A DNA stretch of 64,000 nt from assembly GCF_039522165.1 (NCBI RefSeq), contig NZ_BAAADE010000001.1, forward strand, positions 1,054,001 through 1,118,000. Reading direction: 5' to 3'. This document shows, in pieces, positions 44,834 through 53,835 of the stretch. Origin of the DNA: Paenochrobactrum glaciei. Its GTDB lineage: Bacteria; Pseudomonadota; Alphaproteobacteria; Rhizobiales; Rhizobiaceae. Below the pieces are notes generated by a model. That model did no database searches. It worked only from the letters and a program-made list of their open reading frames with translations, and was not told the origin of the DNA. The stretch's first letter is position 1. Every line of letters begins with the position of its first letter. The position numbers and the translations under genes were made by a program.

Positions 44834-46159
44834 TCACACAGGCGGCGTGCCATTTTCATGCAGCACATCACCTGCCAGATAGAGCGAACCGCCGATCAGA
44901 ATGCGCGGTGGCACTTCATCATTGGTGCTTGCATCACGCAGCAGTTTCAAAGCATTGGCAACAGAGTGAACCGGCTCTGCCGGAATGCCTGCGGCTTCTG
45001 CCGCCAGTGCCAGATCGGCATTATTGATGCTCGCGTCACTGGAGCCAATCGGCACTGTGAAGACACGGCGCGCCATACCGGCAAAAGCTTCAAAAAAGCC
45101 TTTCGGATCTTTGGTATTGATCATACCTGTGATCAAATAAAGCGGGCGCGGGACACGGTCTTCCAATTCAGCAAAAGCTTCGGCAATGACAAGCCCTGCG
45201 GCCGGATTATGCCCGCCATCAAGCCAGATTTCAGAACCGTTAGGGGCAAGATCAACCAATGCACCATGGGTTAAACGCTGCATACGTGCAGGCCATTCCA
45301 CCACCAGCATGGCTTTTTCAATGGCTTTATCGGTTAGATCAAAACCGGCCATGCGCACAGCCTCAATGGCTGCTGCTGCGTTAGAAAGCTGATGACGCCC
45401 AGGCAAACGCGGCAAAGGCAAATCAACAAGCCCTTCCTCGTCCTGAAAAACCATCCGGCCATGTTCTTCAAAAGCGATGAAATCCTGTCCGTAAACTGTG
45501 ACCGGACATCTTAAGCGTTCTGCCTTATCCACCAGTACATCAAGCGCTGCCACACTTGGCTGGAAACCGATAACCACCGGACAGCCACGCTTCATAATTC
45601 CGGCTTTTTCACCGGCAATTGCTTCGATTGTGTCGCCTAAAAATGCCGTATGATCGATACCGATCGGCAAGATGACGGAAACAGCCGGATCAACCACCAC
45701 ATTGGTGGCATCAAAGCGTCCGCCAAGGCCGACTTCCAGCACGACAGCATCGGCCGGATGCTCGGAAAAAAGCACAAACGCAACAGCGGCCATGATCTCG
45801 AAAACGGTGATATATTCACCATTATTAGCCACAGCGACACGTTCAATCGCCTCGGCCAGCACATCATCAGATACATATTGCCCGCCGCCCTGCGCGCCCA
45901 AGCGATAGCGCTCATGCCAATTGACCAGATGCGGCGAAGTATGCACATGCACGCTCAAGCCGGAGGCTTCCAGCAATGCGCGTGTAAAAGCTGACGTCGA
46001 CCCCTTACCATTGGTGCCGGCAATATGAATAACAGGCGGTAAGTTGAGATGAGGATTACCCAGCCGCTCTAAAAGCCGCAGGATCCGATCCAGTGAAAGA
46101 TCGAATCCCTTTGGGTGCAATTCCATCAACCGCTCAATGGCGGCGGCAGCTTTGCTCAT
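44834..46159 (-). CDS. folC: Bifunctional folylpolyglutamate synthase/dihydrofolate synthase
   Basis: A 441-residue Mur-ligase-fold enzyme that adds glutamate to dihydropteroate and folates. The P-loop HIAGTNGKGSTSAF is near residue 47-60, the dihydropteroate-site segment HTSPHLVNWHERYR near 75-90, the metal-binding loop EVGLGGRFDATN near 143 and the C-terminal DGGHNPAAG near 315. It is last in the minus-strand trp-accD-folC cluster, 12 bases after the accD stop, the usual alphaproteobacterial order. Confidence 0.96.
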   Translation of the reverse strand: MSKAAAAIERLMELHPKGFDLSLDRILRLLERLGNPHLNLPPVIHIAGTNGKGSTSAFTRALLEASGLSVHVHTSPHLVNWHERYRLGAQGGGQYVSDDVLAEAIERVAVANNGEYITVFEIMAAVAFVLFSEHPADAVVLEVGLGGRFDATNVVVDPAVSVILPIGIDHTAFLGDTIEAIAGEKAGIMKRGCPVVIGFQPSVAALDVLVDKAERLRCPVTVYGQDFIAFEEHGRMVFQDEEGLVDLPLPRLPGRHQLSNAAAAIEAVRMAGFDLTDKAIEKAMLVVEWPARMQRLTHGALVDLAPNGSEIWLDGGHNPAAGLVIAEAFAELEDRVPRPLYLITGMINTKDPKGFFEAFAGMARRVFTVPIGSSDASINNADLALAAEAAGIPAEPVHSVANALKLLRDASTNDEVPPRILIGGSLYLAGDVLHENGTPPV

Positions 46160-46171
46160 GATAATGACTTC

Positions 46172-47077
46172 TTAAACGGCAGGAGCGGTTTTGGTTGCCA
46201 CTTCTTTTGTCTCGGCTGATTTTGTCGCTGGCTGCTTCATCATCATTTTCAAAAGACGGGCAATGGTTTCTTTCAGCTCGGTGCGTGGCACAACCATGTC
46301 CACCATACCGTGCTCCATCAGATATTCTGCGCTCTGGAAGCCTTCCGGCAGTTTTTCACGGATGGTTTGTTCGATCACGCGCGGACCAGCAAAGCCGATC
46401 AAAGCGCCCGGTTCTGCAATGTGGATATCGCCCAGCATTGCATAAGAAGCGGTCACACCACCGGTGGTCGGGTTGGTCAGAACAACAATATAAGGCAGGC
46501 CAGCTTCTTTGAGCATTTCAACCAGCACAGTGGTGCGTGGCAGCTGCATCAGCGAGAGAATGCCTTCCTGCATACGTGCACCACCTGAAGAGGCAAACAG
46601 CACCAGCGGACGCTTCAGTTCAATAGCTTTTTCAAAGCTTCTGATGATGGTTTCACCGGCAGCCATACCAAGCGAACCGCCCATAAAGGCAAATTCCTGC
46701 ACCGCAGCAACAATCGGCAAACCTTCAATGGTGCCGACAGCACTGATCACTGCATCTTCAAGACCTGTGCGGTTGCGATAGTCTTTCAGGCGATCAATAT
46801 AACGCTTTTCATCGCGGAACTTCAGCGGATCAACCGGTACTTTTGGTGTTTCCAGCGTAGTATATTCGCCTTTATCGAAGAAGAAACGCAGGCGGTCTTT
46901 GCCCGGAATACGCATATGATGGCCGGAAGCAGGGATAACCCACTGGTTGCTTTCCAGATCCTTATGAAACACCATTTCACCGGTTGACGGATCCTTGATC
47001 CAGAGGTTTTCCGGCATTTCACGACGGCCAAGCATCGAGTTGATTTTTGGACGAACGTAATTTGTAATCCAGTTCAT
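46172..47077 (-). CDS. accD: Acetyl-CoA carboxylase carboxyltransferase subunit beta
   Basis: A 301-residue subunit that, with AccA, moves CO2 from biotin to acetyl-CoA for fatty-acid synthesis. The acyl-CoA-binding region carries GGSLGMAAGE, SSGGARMQEG, TNPTTGGVTAS and GFAGPRVIEQT in order from about residue 133 to 236. The N-terminal zinc ribbon of E. coli AccD is degenerate: the WIKDPSTGEMVF segment has no cysteine, so a zinc site is not expected. The C-terminal tail after residue 280 is Lys/Thr/Ala-rich. It sits between trpA and folC. Confidence 0.95.
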   Translation of the reverse strand: MNWITNYVRPKINSMLGRREMPENLWIKDPSTGEMVFHKDLESNQWVIPASGHHMRIPGKDRLRFFFDKGEYTTLETPKVPVDPLKFRDEKRYIDRLKDYRNRTGLEDAVISAVGTIEGLPIVAAVQEFAFMGGSLGMAAGETIIRSFEKAIELKRPLVLFASSGGARMQEGILSLMQLPRTTVLVEMLKEAGLPYIVVLTNPTTGGVTASYAMLGDIHIAEPGALIGFAGPRVIEQTIREKLPEGFQSAEYLMEHGMVDMVVPRTELKETIARLLKMMMKQPATKSAETKEVATKTAPAV

Positions 47078-47119
47078 GGTGACTTTTCCGTAGTTTTTCT
47101 TGTTCTTATTATGGGTAAC

Positions 47120-47959
47120 TTATTGGGCAGCTTCAAGGCGGACGGCACGAACACTTGCAGAAAGTTCGCCGACCAGTTTTGAAACATCAGCAACAGGATC
47201 ACCTGTTACTTTGCCGTTTTCATCAAGGTTTGCGGCAACCGCATTGACAATCGCCGAGCCAACGACGACGCCGTCGGCAGTGGCGCTGATCGCGCGTGCC
47301 TGTTCAGGTGTTTTAACACCAAAGCCAACGCAAACAGGCAAATCTGTATGCGCTTTGATATTTTTCACAGAAGCGGCAACCTTGGCTGTATCAGGAACAG
47401 CCGAACCGGTAATACCGTTCATCGAAACATAATAAACGAAGCCGGAAGAGTTTTTCAAAACCGCAGGCAAACGTTTTTCATCCGTGGTTGGCGTTGCAAG
47501 GCGAATAAAATTCAAGCCTGCTTCCAATGCCGGAATGCACAATTCCGCATCCATTTCAGACGGCAGGTCAACAACGATCAAACCATCAATACCGGCAGCT
47601 TTAGCATCACGCACAAAAGCATCCACACCGTAAATATAGATCGGGTTATAATAGCCCATCAACACAATCGGTGTGGTGTCATCGCTTTTGCGGAATTCTT
47701 CTGCCATTTTCAGGGTCTTTTTCAATGTCTGGCCAGCGGCCAGCGAACGAAGACCGGCTGCCTGAATGGCAGGGCCATCAGCCATCGGATCAGAAAACGG
47801 CATGCCGAGCTCAACCACATCAGCACCGGCTTTCGGCAGCGCTTTCATCACAGCCAGTGAAGTTTCAAAATCCGGATCACCACCCATAAAATAAGTGATG
47901 AGTGCTGGACGACCTTCAGCTTTCAAAGCCGCAAATTTACTATCCATACGTGCGGTCAT
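47120..47959 (-). CDS. trpA: Tryptophan synthase alpha chain
   Basis: A 279-residue TIM-barrel subunit that cleaves indole-3-glycerol phosphate to indole. The catalytic glutamate is in VVELGMPFSDPMADGP (near 48-63), the catalytic aspartate in IVVDLPSEMDAEL near 128, and the phosphate loop in GFGVKTPEQA near 215. It begins two bases after the trpB stop and should act as a heterotetramer with TrpB. It belongs to the trpF-trpB-trpA-accD-folC run. Confidence 0.97.
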   Translation of the reverse strand: MTARMDSKFAALKAEGRPALITYFMGGDPDFETSLAVMKALPKAGADVVELGMPFSDPMADGPAIQAAGLRSLAAGQTLKKTLKMAEEFRKSDDTTPIVLMGYYNPIYIYGVDAFVRDAKAAGIDGLIVVDLPSEMDAELCIPALEAGLNFIRLATPTTDEKRLPAVLKNSSGFVYYVSMNGITGSAVPDTAKVAASVKNIKAHTDLPVCVGFGVKTPEQARAISATADGVVVGSAIVNAVAANLDENGKVTGDPVADVSKLVGELSASVRAVRLEAAQ

Positions 47960-47961
47960 GC

Positions 47962-49182
47962 TTAGATCTCCATGCCCAGAAGAGCGCCAACAGTGTGGAC
48001 GTCTTTATCACCGCGTCCGGAAATGTTGACGATGATGATTTCATCCTTGCTCATTGTCGGAGCCATTTTAATGGCCTGTGCCAGCGCATGAGCCGATTCA
48101 AGTGCCGGAATAATACCTTCCGTGCGGGTGGTTACCTGAAACGCATCCAGCGCCTCATCATCCAAAATCGGCACATAATCCACACGGCCTGTATCACGAA
48201 GCCATGCATGTTCAGGGCCGACACCCGGATAATCAAGACCGGCAGAAACCGAATGACCTTCTAAAATCTGGCCATCTTCGTTTTGCAACAAATAAGTGCG
48301 GTTGCCGTGCAGAACACCCGGACGGCCTTTATTCATGGATGCACAATGTTCATCGCCATCCACACCGCGGCCGCCAGCTTCAACGCCGACAATCTTAACG
48401 CTTGAATCATCAAGGAATGAATGGAACAGACCGATAGCATTGGAACCACCACCAACGGCTGCGATAATCACATCCGGCAGACGGCCTTCTTTTTCCAAAA
48501 TCTGTTCGCGTGCTTCAATACCAATCACCGACTGGAAATCACGCACCAGTTCCGGATAAGGATGCGGGCCGGCAGCTGTGCCGATCAGATAATAAGTGTC
48601 TTCCACATTGGTGACCCAGTCACGCAACGCTTCGTTCATCGCATCTTTCAAAGTGCCGTTACCAGCCGCGACAGGCTTGACCTCAGCCCCCAGCAAATGC
48701 ATGCGGAACACATTCGGCTTCTGACGTTCAACGTCGGTGGCGCCCATATAAACAGTGCAAGGGAAACCAAAACGCGCCGCCAGAGTGGCCGATGCCACAC
48801 CATGCTGACCAGCGCCGGTTTCTGCGATGATGCGGGTTTTGCCCATACGCTTGGCAAGCAAAATCTGGCCAAGGCAGTTATTGATTTTGTGGCTGCCGGT
48901 ATGGTTGAGGTCTTCGCGCTTAAAGTAAATTTTAGCGCCGCCCAAATGCTTGGTCAGGCCTTCAGCATAATAAAGCTTGGACGGGCGACCGGCATAATTT
49001 TCCGACAGGTTTTTCAACTCTGCCTGAAACTCAGGATCTTCCTTGGCGGCAGCGTAAGCATCCTGCAATTCGAGAATGAGCGGCATCAATGTTTCGGCGA
49101 CAAAACGGCCACCGAAAATGCCAAACATGCCCTCTTCATCAGGACCGGTCTTATAAGAATTAGGTTCCATTGCCTTGCTCAA
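47962..49182 (-). CDS. trpB: Tryptophan synthase beta chain
   Basis: A 406-residue PLP enzyme that joins indole and serine. The PLP lysine lies in REDLNHTGSHKINN near residue 90-103, AETGAGQHGVA is near 119-129, the phosphate cup GGGSNAIG near 240-247 and the SAGLDYPGVGPEH segment near 306. I kept the TTG start at 49182 because GGAG lies eight bases upstream and the N-terminus then aligns with relatives. The ATG four codons later has poor spacing. It precedes trpA by two bases. Confidence 0.96.
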   Translation of the reverse strand: MSKAMEPNSYKTGPDEEGMFGIFGGRFVAETLMPLILELQDAYAAAKEDPEFQAELKNLSENYAGRPSKLYYAEGLTKHLGGAKIYFKREDLNHTGSHKINNCLGQILLAKRMGKTRIIAETGAGQHGVASATLAARFGFPCTVYMGATDVERQKPNVFRMHLLGAEVKPVAAGNGTLKDAMNEALRDWVTNVEDTYYLIGTAAGPHPYPELVRDFQSVIGIEAREQILEKEGRLPDVIIAAVGGGSNAIGLFHSFLDDSSVKIVGVEAGGRGVDGDEHCASMNKGRPGVLHGNRTYLLQNEDGQILEGHSVSAGLDYPGVGPEHAWLRDTGRVDYVPILDDEALDAFQVTTRTEGIIPALESAHALAQAIKMAPTMSKDEIIIVNISGRGDKDVHTVGALLGMEI

Positions 49183-49202
49183 CGTATCCGCTCCACTTGT
49201 GT

Positions 49203-49874
49203 TCAGGCTTTGGTTTGTGAGGCAGCCATTGCTTTGGCCTCACCTACCGCCTGTAAAAACTCTTCAATCAGCCGCACATCTTTTTCACCGGCGCGCGCCT
49301 CAACACCGGACGAAACATCTATTGCCTGCGCACCTGTCTGAACCAGCGCCTGCGCAATATTGCCCGCATTAAGCCCACCCGAAAGCATGTAATCTACATC
49401 GCCGTCAAGCTTTGTCAGCAGTTCCCAGTCAAAGGAAACACCATTACCACCGGGTAATTCAGAACCCTTCGGCGGTTTGGCATCAAACAAAAACCGGTCT
49501 GCGATCCCTTTATACGGCTTAATCGCTTCAAGATCATCAAAATTACGTATCGCGAAAGCTTTAATCACCGGCAGGCCAAAACGCTCTTTAAGAAGCTTGA
49601 CCCGCTCCGGTGTTTCCTGCCCGTGCAATTGCAAAATATCAGGGCGCACATGGTTCACAATCTCAGCCAGATAATCATCATCGGCGTCTACCGTGACTGC
49701 CACAACCTGCGCCCGCCCTTGTGCCGCCACACGCAAACAGCCAGCCTCTTCCACACCGATATGGCGGGGACTTTTAGGGAAAAAGATAAAACCGATATGC
49801 GTTGCGCCACCCTCAAGCACAGCCGATACCGCTTCAGGGGTCTTGAGCCCGCAGATTTTAAGATCAAAATTCAT
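49203..49874 (-). CDS. trpF: Phosphoribosylanthranilate isomerase
   Basis: A 223-residue TIM-barrel enzyme of tryptophan synthesis. The N-terminal KICGLKTPE (catalytic cysteine) is near residue 5, THIGFIFFPKSPRHI is near 28-42, LQLHGQE is near 82, and the catalytic aspartate and phosphate site are LFDAKPP near 128 and LSGGLNAGNI near 170. The ATG at 49874 is preferred over a GTG three codons upstream. It heads the trpF-trpB-trpA run. Confidence 0.95.
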   Translation of the reverse strand: MNFDLKICGLKTPEAVSAVLEGGATHIGFIFFPKSPRHIGVEEAGCLRVAAQGRAQVVAVTVDADDDYLAEIVNHVRPDILQLHGQETPERVKLLKERFGLPVIKAFAIRNFDDLEAIKPYKGIADRFLFDAKPPKGSELPGGNGVSFDWELLTKLDGDVDYMLSGGLNAGNIAQALVQTGAQAIDVSSGVEARAGEKDVRLIEEFLQAVGEAKAMAASQTKA

Positions 49875-49956
49875 GCACGTCACGTTGCATAAATTCGTTC
49901 AACTGTCGAGCATTTCGTAGGCTGATCCTCAACAACGGGCTGCTTAAAAGCATGTT

Positions 49957-50583
49957 TCAATGCTTGTCGAAGCCTTGCGCGATCAAAAACTCATAAGCCT
50001 CAAGGACATCGAGCGGCACGGCCTGTGCCACCTGAAAACCTTTAGCCGGATAATCGAGAATACGGGCCAGATCGCCTGTCAGCTCATTAATCAGCAATTC
50101 CATCGGAACCTGATCGGTCGGCTGCTCTTCAAAGGAGATCAAAGGTGCAGTCATCATAATGGAGGCTTCCGGCCAGCGACGGGCTGCCGTTGCCCTTACG
50201 CGGCGCTGCGTTTGCGGCTTGGTCACCATAATGGCGCTTAAAGCACCTGGTGCCATCAGTTCTTTTGTAAAGAGAATATTCTCACCAATATTGGTGGCAG
50301 CCTTTTCAAGCATTACCGCCTCTTCAGGCACACCGGCTGCGGCCAAAACTTCCGCAAAAGCTTCGGCTTCACTGGCCCGATAAAGCCCTTCTGTCCAATT
50401 GCCGGAGTGACCGGTCAAAACGATCAGCGGCGCCAAACCTTCATTGAAAAGTTCGGCTACTCTTTCCGCCACGCGCAAATCATAGCTACCAAAGCCGACA
50501 ATCAGGTCAGCAGTTTTAAGCGGATCGTAAATGCTATGGAAATCCCAGAGCACTTTTGCAGAAGCGAGAATTTGGTCGTTCAT
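49957..50583 (-). CDS. YdcF/SanA family (DUF218) protein
   Basis: A 208-residue DUF218 protein. It has the family segments VGFGSYDLRVAERVAEL near residue 29-45, VLTGHSGNW near 55, and the conserved ATNIGENILFTKE near 96-108. There is no signal peptide or membrane helix, so it is a cytoplasmic member like E. coli YdcF, which binds S-adenosylmethionine with an unknown role. It overlaps the metallopeptidase gene upstream by four bases, so the two are coupled. The trpF gene follows after 82 bases. Confidence 0.88.
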   Translation of the reverse strand: MNDQILASAKVLWDFHSIYDPLKTADLIVGFGSYDLRVAERVAELFNEGLAPLIVLTGHSGNWTEGLYRASEAEAFAEVLAAAGVPEEAVMLEKAATNIGENILFTKELMAPGALSAIMVTKPQTQRRVRATAARRWPEASIMMTAPLISFEEQPTDQVPMELLINELTGDLARILDYPAKGFQVAQAVPLDVLEAYEFLIAQGFDKH

Positions 50584-51341
50584 GAAAACTCGATGGCTTG
50601 CAATGCTGCACCGTTACGTGTGAGCCAATGACGGCAATCCACGGTATCGGGGCATAATTCATGACACAATTTCCAGAAAGCCGGACCGTGGTTCATCTCA
50701 ATGAGATGCGCCACTTCATGTGCCACGAGATAATTAATCACCGGCGGGGGCGCCATGCCTATCCGCCACGAAAAAGATAACACACCCTTGGAGGTGCAAG
50801 ATCCCCAACGGCTTTTTGTATCTTTAAAACGAACTGCCGTGGCTTTGCGTCCCACAGCAGCCGTATGTTGGGCAACCAGCATCTCAATTTCGCGTTTGAT
50901 CTCTTTTTTAAGAAAATCTGCAATACGACGCGATAGATGCTCGGCATTTCCAAAAACGATTAATTGCGGCTGACCGTCATCACCTGTCCGCACATGGGTA
51001 ATCCCGCGCTTGTCCGGCTCATGCACGATCTGATGATCAACGCCACGAAAGGGAAAAACGCCACCGGCACGGACAGTTTGCACCGCCGGAATTTGGCAAA
51101 TCCGGCTTTCCAGCCAGCCCTGATGGCGTGAAATAAAACGGTCAATCTCACTGCTTGGCACCTTTGGCGGCACCGTCACACGCAAGCCTTTACCACCGGC
51201 ATCAATGCGCAAGGTAAATCTGCGGGCACGCGGGTTTTCGACAATTTTTAATGGCAAAACCCGTCCCGCAACTTCATGAGTGCGAGGGCCTGTATCAACA
51301 GAATGTTTCGCAGGTGCAGCGCGAAAAAAGGAGAAAGCCAT
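50580..51341 (-). CDS. YgjP-like (SprT/M48 type) zinc metallopeptidase domain protein
   Basis: A 253-residue protein of the DUF45/YgjP family. The zinc motif is HEVAHLIEMNHGPAFW near residues 213-228, with the preceding KSRWGSCTSKGVLSFSWR segment that marks the family. The N-terminal half is beta-rich (LRVTVPPKVP). The natural substrate is not known. The ATG at 51341 is chosen because longer readings run through a clear terminator hairpin at 51430-51461. It is coupled to the YdcF gene by a four-base overlap. Confidence 0.87.
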   Translation of the reverse strand: MAFSFFRAAPAKHSVDTGPRTHEVAGRVLPLKIVENPRARRFTLRIDAGGKGLRVTVPPKVPSSEIDRFISRHQGWLESRICQIPAVQTVRAGGVFPFRGVDHQIVHEPDKRGITHVRTGDDGQPQLIVFGNAEHLSRRIADFLKKEIKREIEMLVAQHTAAVGRKATAVRFKDTKSRWGSCTSKGVLSFSWRIGMAPPPVINYLVAHEVAHLIEMNHGPAFWKLCHELCPDTVDCRHWLTRNGAALQAIEFS

Positions 51342-51420
51342 AAAATAACCGTAAATGATTCGCGGCAAAACTTCAGCAGCTAAAGCGGCTTTATGATTTT
51401 CTCCGTTAAAAACGATGAGA

Positions 51421-51461
51421 AACAACAAAAAACACAGCGCACCATCAGATGCACTGTGTTT
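51421..51461 (-). terminator. Terminator of the DUF2852 gene
   Basis: On the minus strand AAACACAGTGCA (51461-51450) pairs, with one mismatch, with TGCGCTGTGTTT (51441-51430) and is followed by TTTGTTGTTT. It lies 49 bases after the DUF2852 stop and before the metallopeptidase gene. Confidence 0.8.
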
Positions 51462-51509
51462 CATTTTTCATATCAATTTCAGTATGTTATTATAAATTAT
51501 CTTACTGAA

Positions 51510-51935
51510 TTACGCCTGATCGGCAGAAATATCACCCTTCGGTGAACGTCCTTCCATAAAGCGTTCAAACTCCTGCCGGTCTCTGGCACGGCGCAATTCT
51601 TTCATATGAAGCTCGAACTCCGCCTTCGCTTCATCAAGCTTACGACGCTCTGCTTCCAGACGTGCAAGCTCCTGATCGCGCCACTCGTCAAAAGCAGCAT
51701 TGCCGCTTGAACGATAGACAGAACCGCCATCAAAATTCCCAAAACCCTTACGGGCAGCATTCATGACATTATCGGTCGTCGCATTGACGTCTTTTTTTAA
51801 ACCATCCAGACGGTCACCCCAGATGATATAAGCCAGCATAGCCAGCCCCAACGGCCAGAAGACAACAAAACCGATGACCATCAAGGCTATCGTGACAGGT
51901 GTCCATGCCGGGCGAATTAATGCAGCATTTTTCAT
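51510..51935 (-). CDS. DUF2852 membrane protein
   Basis: A 141-residue protein typical of Rhizobiales. It has one hydrophobic segment at about residues 13-37 (VTIALMVIGFVVFWPLGLAML) and then a charged, coiled-coil C-terminal half rich in Glu, Arg and Lys (residues 75-130). The FWPLG motif and the ALIRPAWTP start are typical of DUF2852, whose function is unknown. The ATG at 51935 has AAGAGGT six bases upstream, and a longer reading adds 20 unlike residues. A terminator follows. Confidence 0.85.
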   Translation of the reverse strand: MKNAALIRPAWTPVTIALMVIGFVVFWPLGLAMLAYIIWGDRLDGLKKDVNATTDNVMNAARKGFGNFDGGSVYRSSGNAAFDEWRDQELARLEAERRKLDEAKAEFELHMKELRRARDRQEFERFMEGRSPKGDISADQA

Positions 51936-52148
51936 GACATACCTCTTAAATTTTACAGCCTGTCTTTTGGGTGCCCTCATGCTAGTTTTACACATCGCCC
52001 AAAGACATTACTCAAAGCCAATGCGATGCATATCCACACATAAAAAGCCGATCCCTGAATGGCCGCTTCATTTCGCAGGTGGGCAATGAAATATGGCAAT
52101 TCAAGAACCGGCATTTATTATCTTACAAGTCACTCATATAATTGATTT

Positions 52149-53093
52149 TTATACAGTCGTTGTCCGGTTGCGAAAACGCATACGTCGCAATTCACCCGGT
52201 GTTGTGCTGCGGTTTTTCTTCAAAGCTGTGGTCATATGGCTTTGCGAAGAGAAGCCAATCTTATCGGCAATATCCGCCAGACTTTCATCTGTCTCCTGCA
52301 AGCGGCGTTCGGCTTCATTCAGGCGTAGCATCAGTAAATATTGATGCGGGGTCTGGCCAAAACTTTCCCTGAAGGAAGTCAGAAAATGACCGGGCGAAAC
52401 ACCTAAGAAGTTAGCCATCGACGTGACAGAAATCTTCTTGCAAAAATTATCCCGCAGGTAATTTTCGATCTGCCGCATCGAATGATAACTCAAACCACCC
52501 ATTTCCTGCCGGTCATAATTACGGCGCAGCACCGAATGATTTTGTAAAAGCAGTGTCACGAAAACCGTTTTCAAAGCATCCAGATAATGCTCAATAACCG
52601 GGCCGTTCTTCTGCATTTCTGCACGCAATAAATGTGCGACCTGCAAGCATTTGGCATCAACAAAACGGGCAGGTGCCGGAAAATACTCCTCAGCCGTCAG
52701 AGCCTTTTCACCCTCACAAGCCGCTTCCAGTGTTTGTACATCCAGCTTGACCACCAGATGTTCTTTTTGCACCGACCATGACATTTCAAGCATTGTATCG
52801 GCAGGCACGACTAAAATTGTGCCAGCCGGTGCATTGAAGGTTTCGTTGCGTCCAGTCGCCGTTTTCCAATGCAGATCGCGTGTTGCGGACATGATAATAA
52901 TCGCCGTCAGATCATCAAAACTAGCAGAACCCGATCCCGCCGGTGTCACGGCATAGGTTAATTTACCATTGGTTGTCGTCAAACAGCGCTCACCGGCTGC
53001 GCGCAAAAAATTGCGCTCCGGCTGACGCTCTTGGCTAAACCGCTTATCAAGAGAACCCGCACTATGAGCTGGATGAATAGAATACATACTCAT
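52149..53093 (-). CDS. AraC family transcriptional regulator
   Basis: A 314-residue regulator. Residues about 215-310 hold the two helix-turn-helix motifs of AraC/XylS proteins: ISVTSMANFLGVSPGHFLTSFRE then DIADKIGFSSQSHMTTALKK, with the connecting TPHQYLLMLRLNEAERRL. The N-terminal 200 residues are a ligand or cupin-like domain of the AraC_binding_2 type. The ATG at 53093 has GGGG six bases upstream and is preferred over a TTG four codons earlier. Its ligand and targets are unknown. The nearest divergent genes are the sit genes, 740 bases away. Confidence 0.88.
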   Translation of the reverse strand: MSMYSIHPAHSAGSLDKRFSQERQPERNFLRAAGERCLTTTNGKLTYAVTPAGSGSASFDDLTAIIIMSATRDLHWKTATGRNETFNAPAGTILVVPADTMLEMSWSVQKEHLVVKLDVQTLEAACEGEKALTAEEYFPAPARFVDAKCLQVAHLLRAEMQKNGPVIEHYLDALKTVFVTLLLQNHSVLRRNYDRQEMGGLSYHSMRQIENYLRDNFCKKISVTSMANFLGVSPGHFLTSFRESFGQTPHQYLLMLRLNEAERRLQETDESLADIADKIGFSSQSHMTTALKKNRSTTPGELRRMRFRNRTTTV

Positions 53094-53762
53094 TAAAATC
53101 CCCAATGATTATTAACTTTATTAGATTTTTAAAAATATATTCGCAGCTTCTTGAGTAAGAAGTTTAAAATGAACTTAGATTTATATTGAAATCATTTTGT
53201 GCCGCACAAGCCGGTTAAAACTTGCTCTCCATAAAACGATTCCACTTACACGCTAGCATGATTATTTCCTCAAATGCAATTTATACGTGTAAATAATCTG
53301 CGTTTTACTATAGGCCACAACCCAATTTTGGTTAATAAAAACCTATATAAAATAAGATAAATAAACAAAAACAATGCTATAATCTATATCTTTGTCTACT
53401 GAAAAATTTAACAGTCCTCACAGACAACTTTTGATTGAATTTATTCAAATTTGCTAATGTACAAAATCTCACGCACTGGAACAAAGAGAATTCTTCTTTT
53501 TCAGCAAGGCTTCCAACTATGCTTATTCATATAATAAATTTCATACGTCATCATTTTTTAGACTTAACATCCTGCTTTCTTCTACTTCTTTCACTCTTTT
53601 ACGCCGCCCGTTTCTTTTAGAAAAGAGGAAATACCTATTTGCTCGGGAACCCATTGATTGCAGGTAAAGCGCATCATCGATGTTTGCAGTGATAACAGCT
53701 GCGCAAACAGAGCGTAGTCATCTTCCATGCAATTGAAACGAGAAGACTAATTGCAAAAGCTA
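53094..53762. other. AT-rich gap without a confident gene
   Basis: About 670 bases, visibly poorer in G+C than the surroundings, between the AraC gene and the sit operator. A hairpin-like repeat GTTTGCAG ... CTGCGCAAAC lies near 53690-53716. A possible 33-residue hydrophobic peptide is listed separately. No other gene, RNA or repeat family was recognised. Confidence 0.5.
53519..53620 (+). CDS. Possible 33-residue single-helix membrane peptide
   Basis: An ATG at 53519, with AAGG nine bases upstream, opens a 33-codon frame. It starts MLIHIINFIRHH, has the hydrophobic stretch CFLLLLSLFYAA, and ends ARFF. The composition is that of a small one-helix membrane peptide. There is no homology evidence, and the AT-rich surroundings favour chance hydrophobic codons. 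It sits 216 bases before the sit operon start. Very tentative. Confidence 0.2.
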   Translation: MLIHIINFIRHHFLDLTSCFLLLLSLFYAARFF

Positions 53763-53819
53763 CTTGCTATTGATTTGCATTTGCCTTAAATATAATCGCA
53801 GTTGCAAATCAATAGCAAG
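53763..53819. promoter_or_regulatory. sitABCD promoter with perfect 17-bp inverted repeat, candidate Mur/Fur-type operator
   Basis: CTTGCTATTGATTTGCA (53763-53779) and TGCAAATCAATAGCAAG (53803-53819) are exact inverse complements separated by 23 bases. Between them lies a perfect -10 hexamer TATAAT (53791-53796), and the left arm overlaps the expected -35 position. The sitA ATG is at 53836. In Rhizobiales sit genes are repressed under manganese sufficiency by Mur, a Fur homologue that binds TGCAAAT-like palindromes. Assignment to Mur is inference; the repeat and -10 are seen directly. Confidence 0.75.
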
Positions 53820-53835
53820 AAAGAATGCCAGCCGT

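Noticed and set aside
51342..51464. Longer N-terminus for the YgjP-like metallopeptidase
   Set aside because: The added 41 codons cover a clear terminator hairpin of the upstream gene and do not resemble the family.
53435..53518. Longer 61-codon version of the peptide in the AT-rich gap, starting at TTG
   Set aside because: It needs a TTG start without a ribosome site. Only the ATG form at 53519 has an upstream AAGG, and even that is weak.
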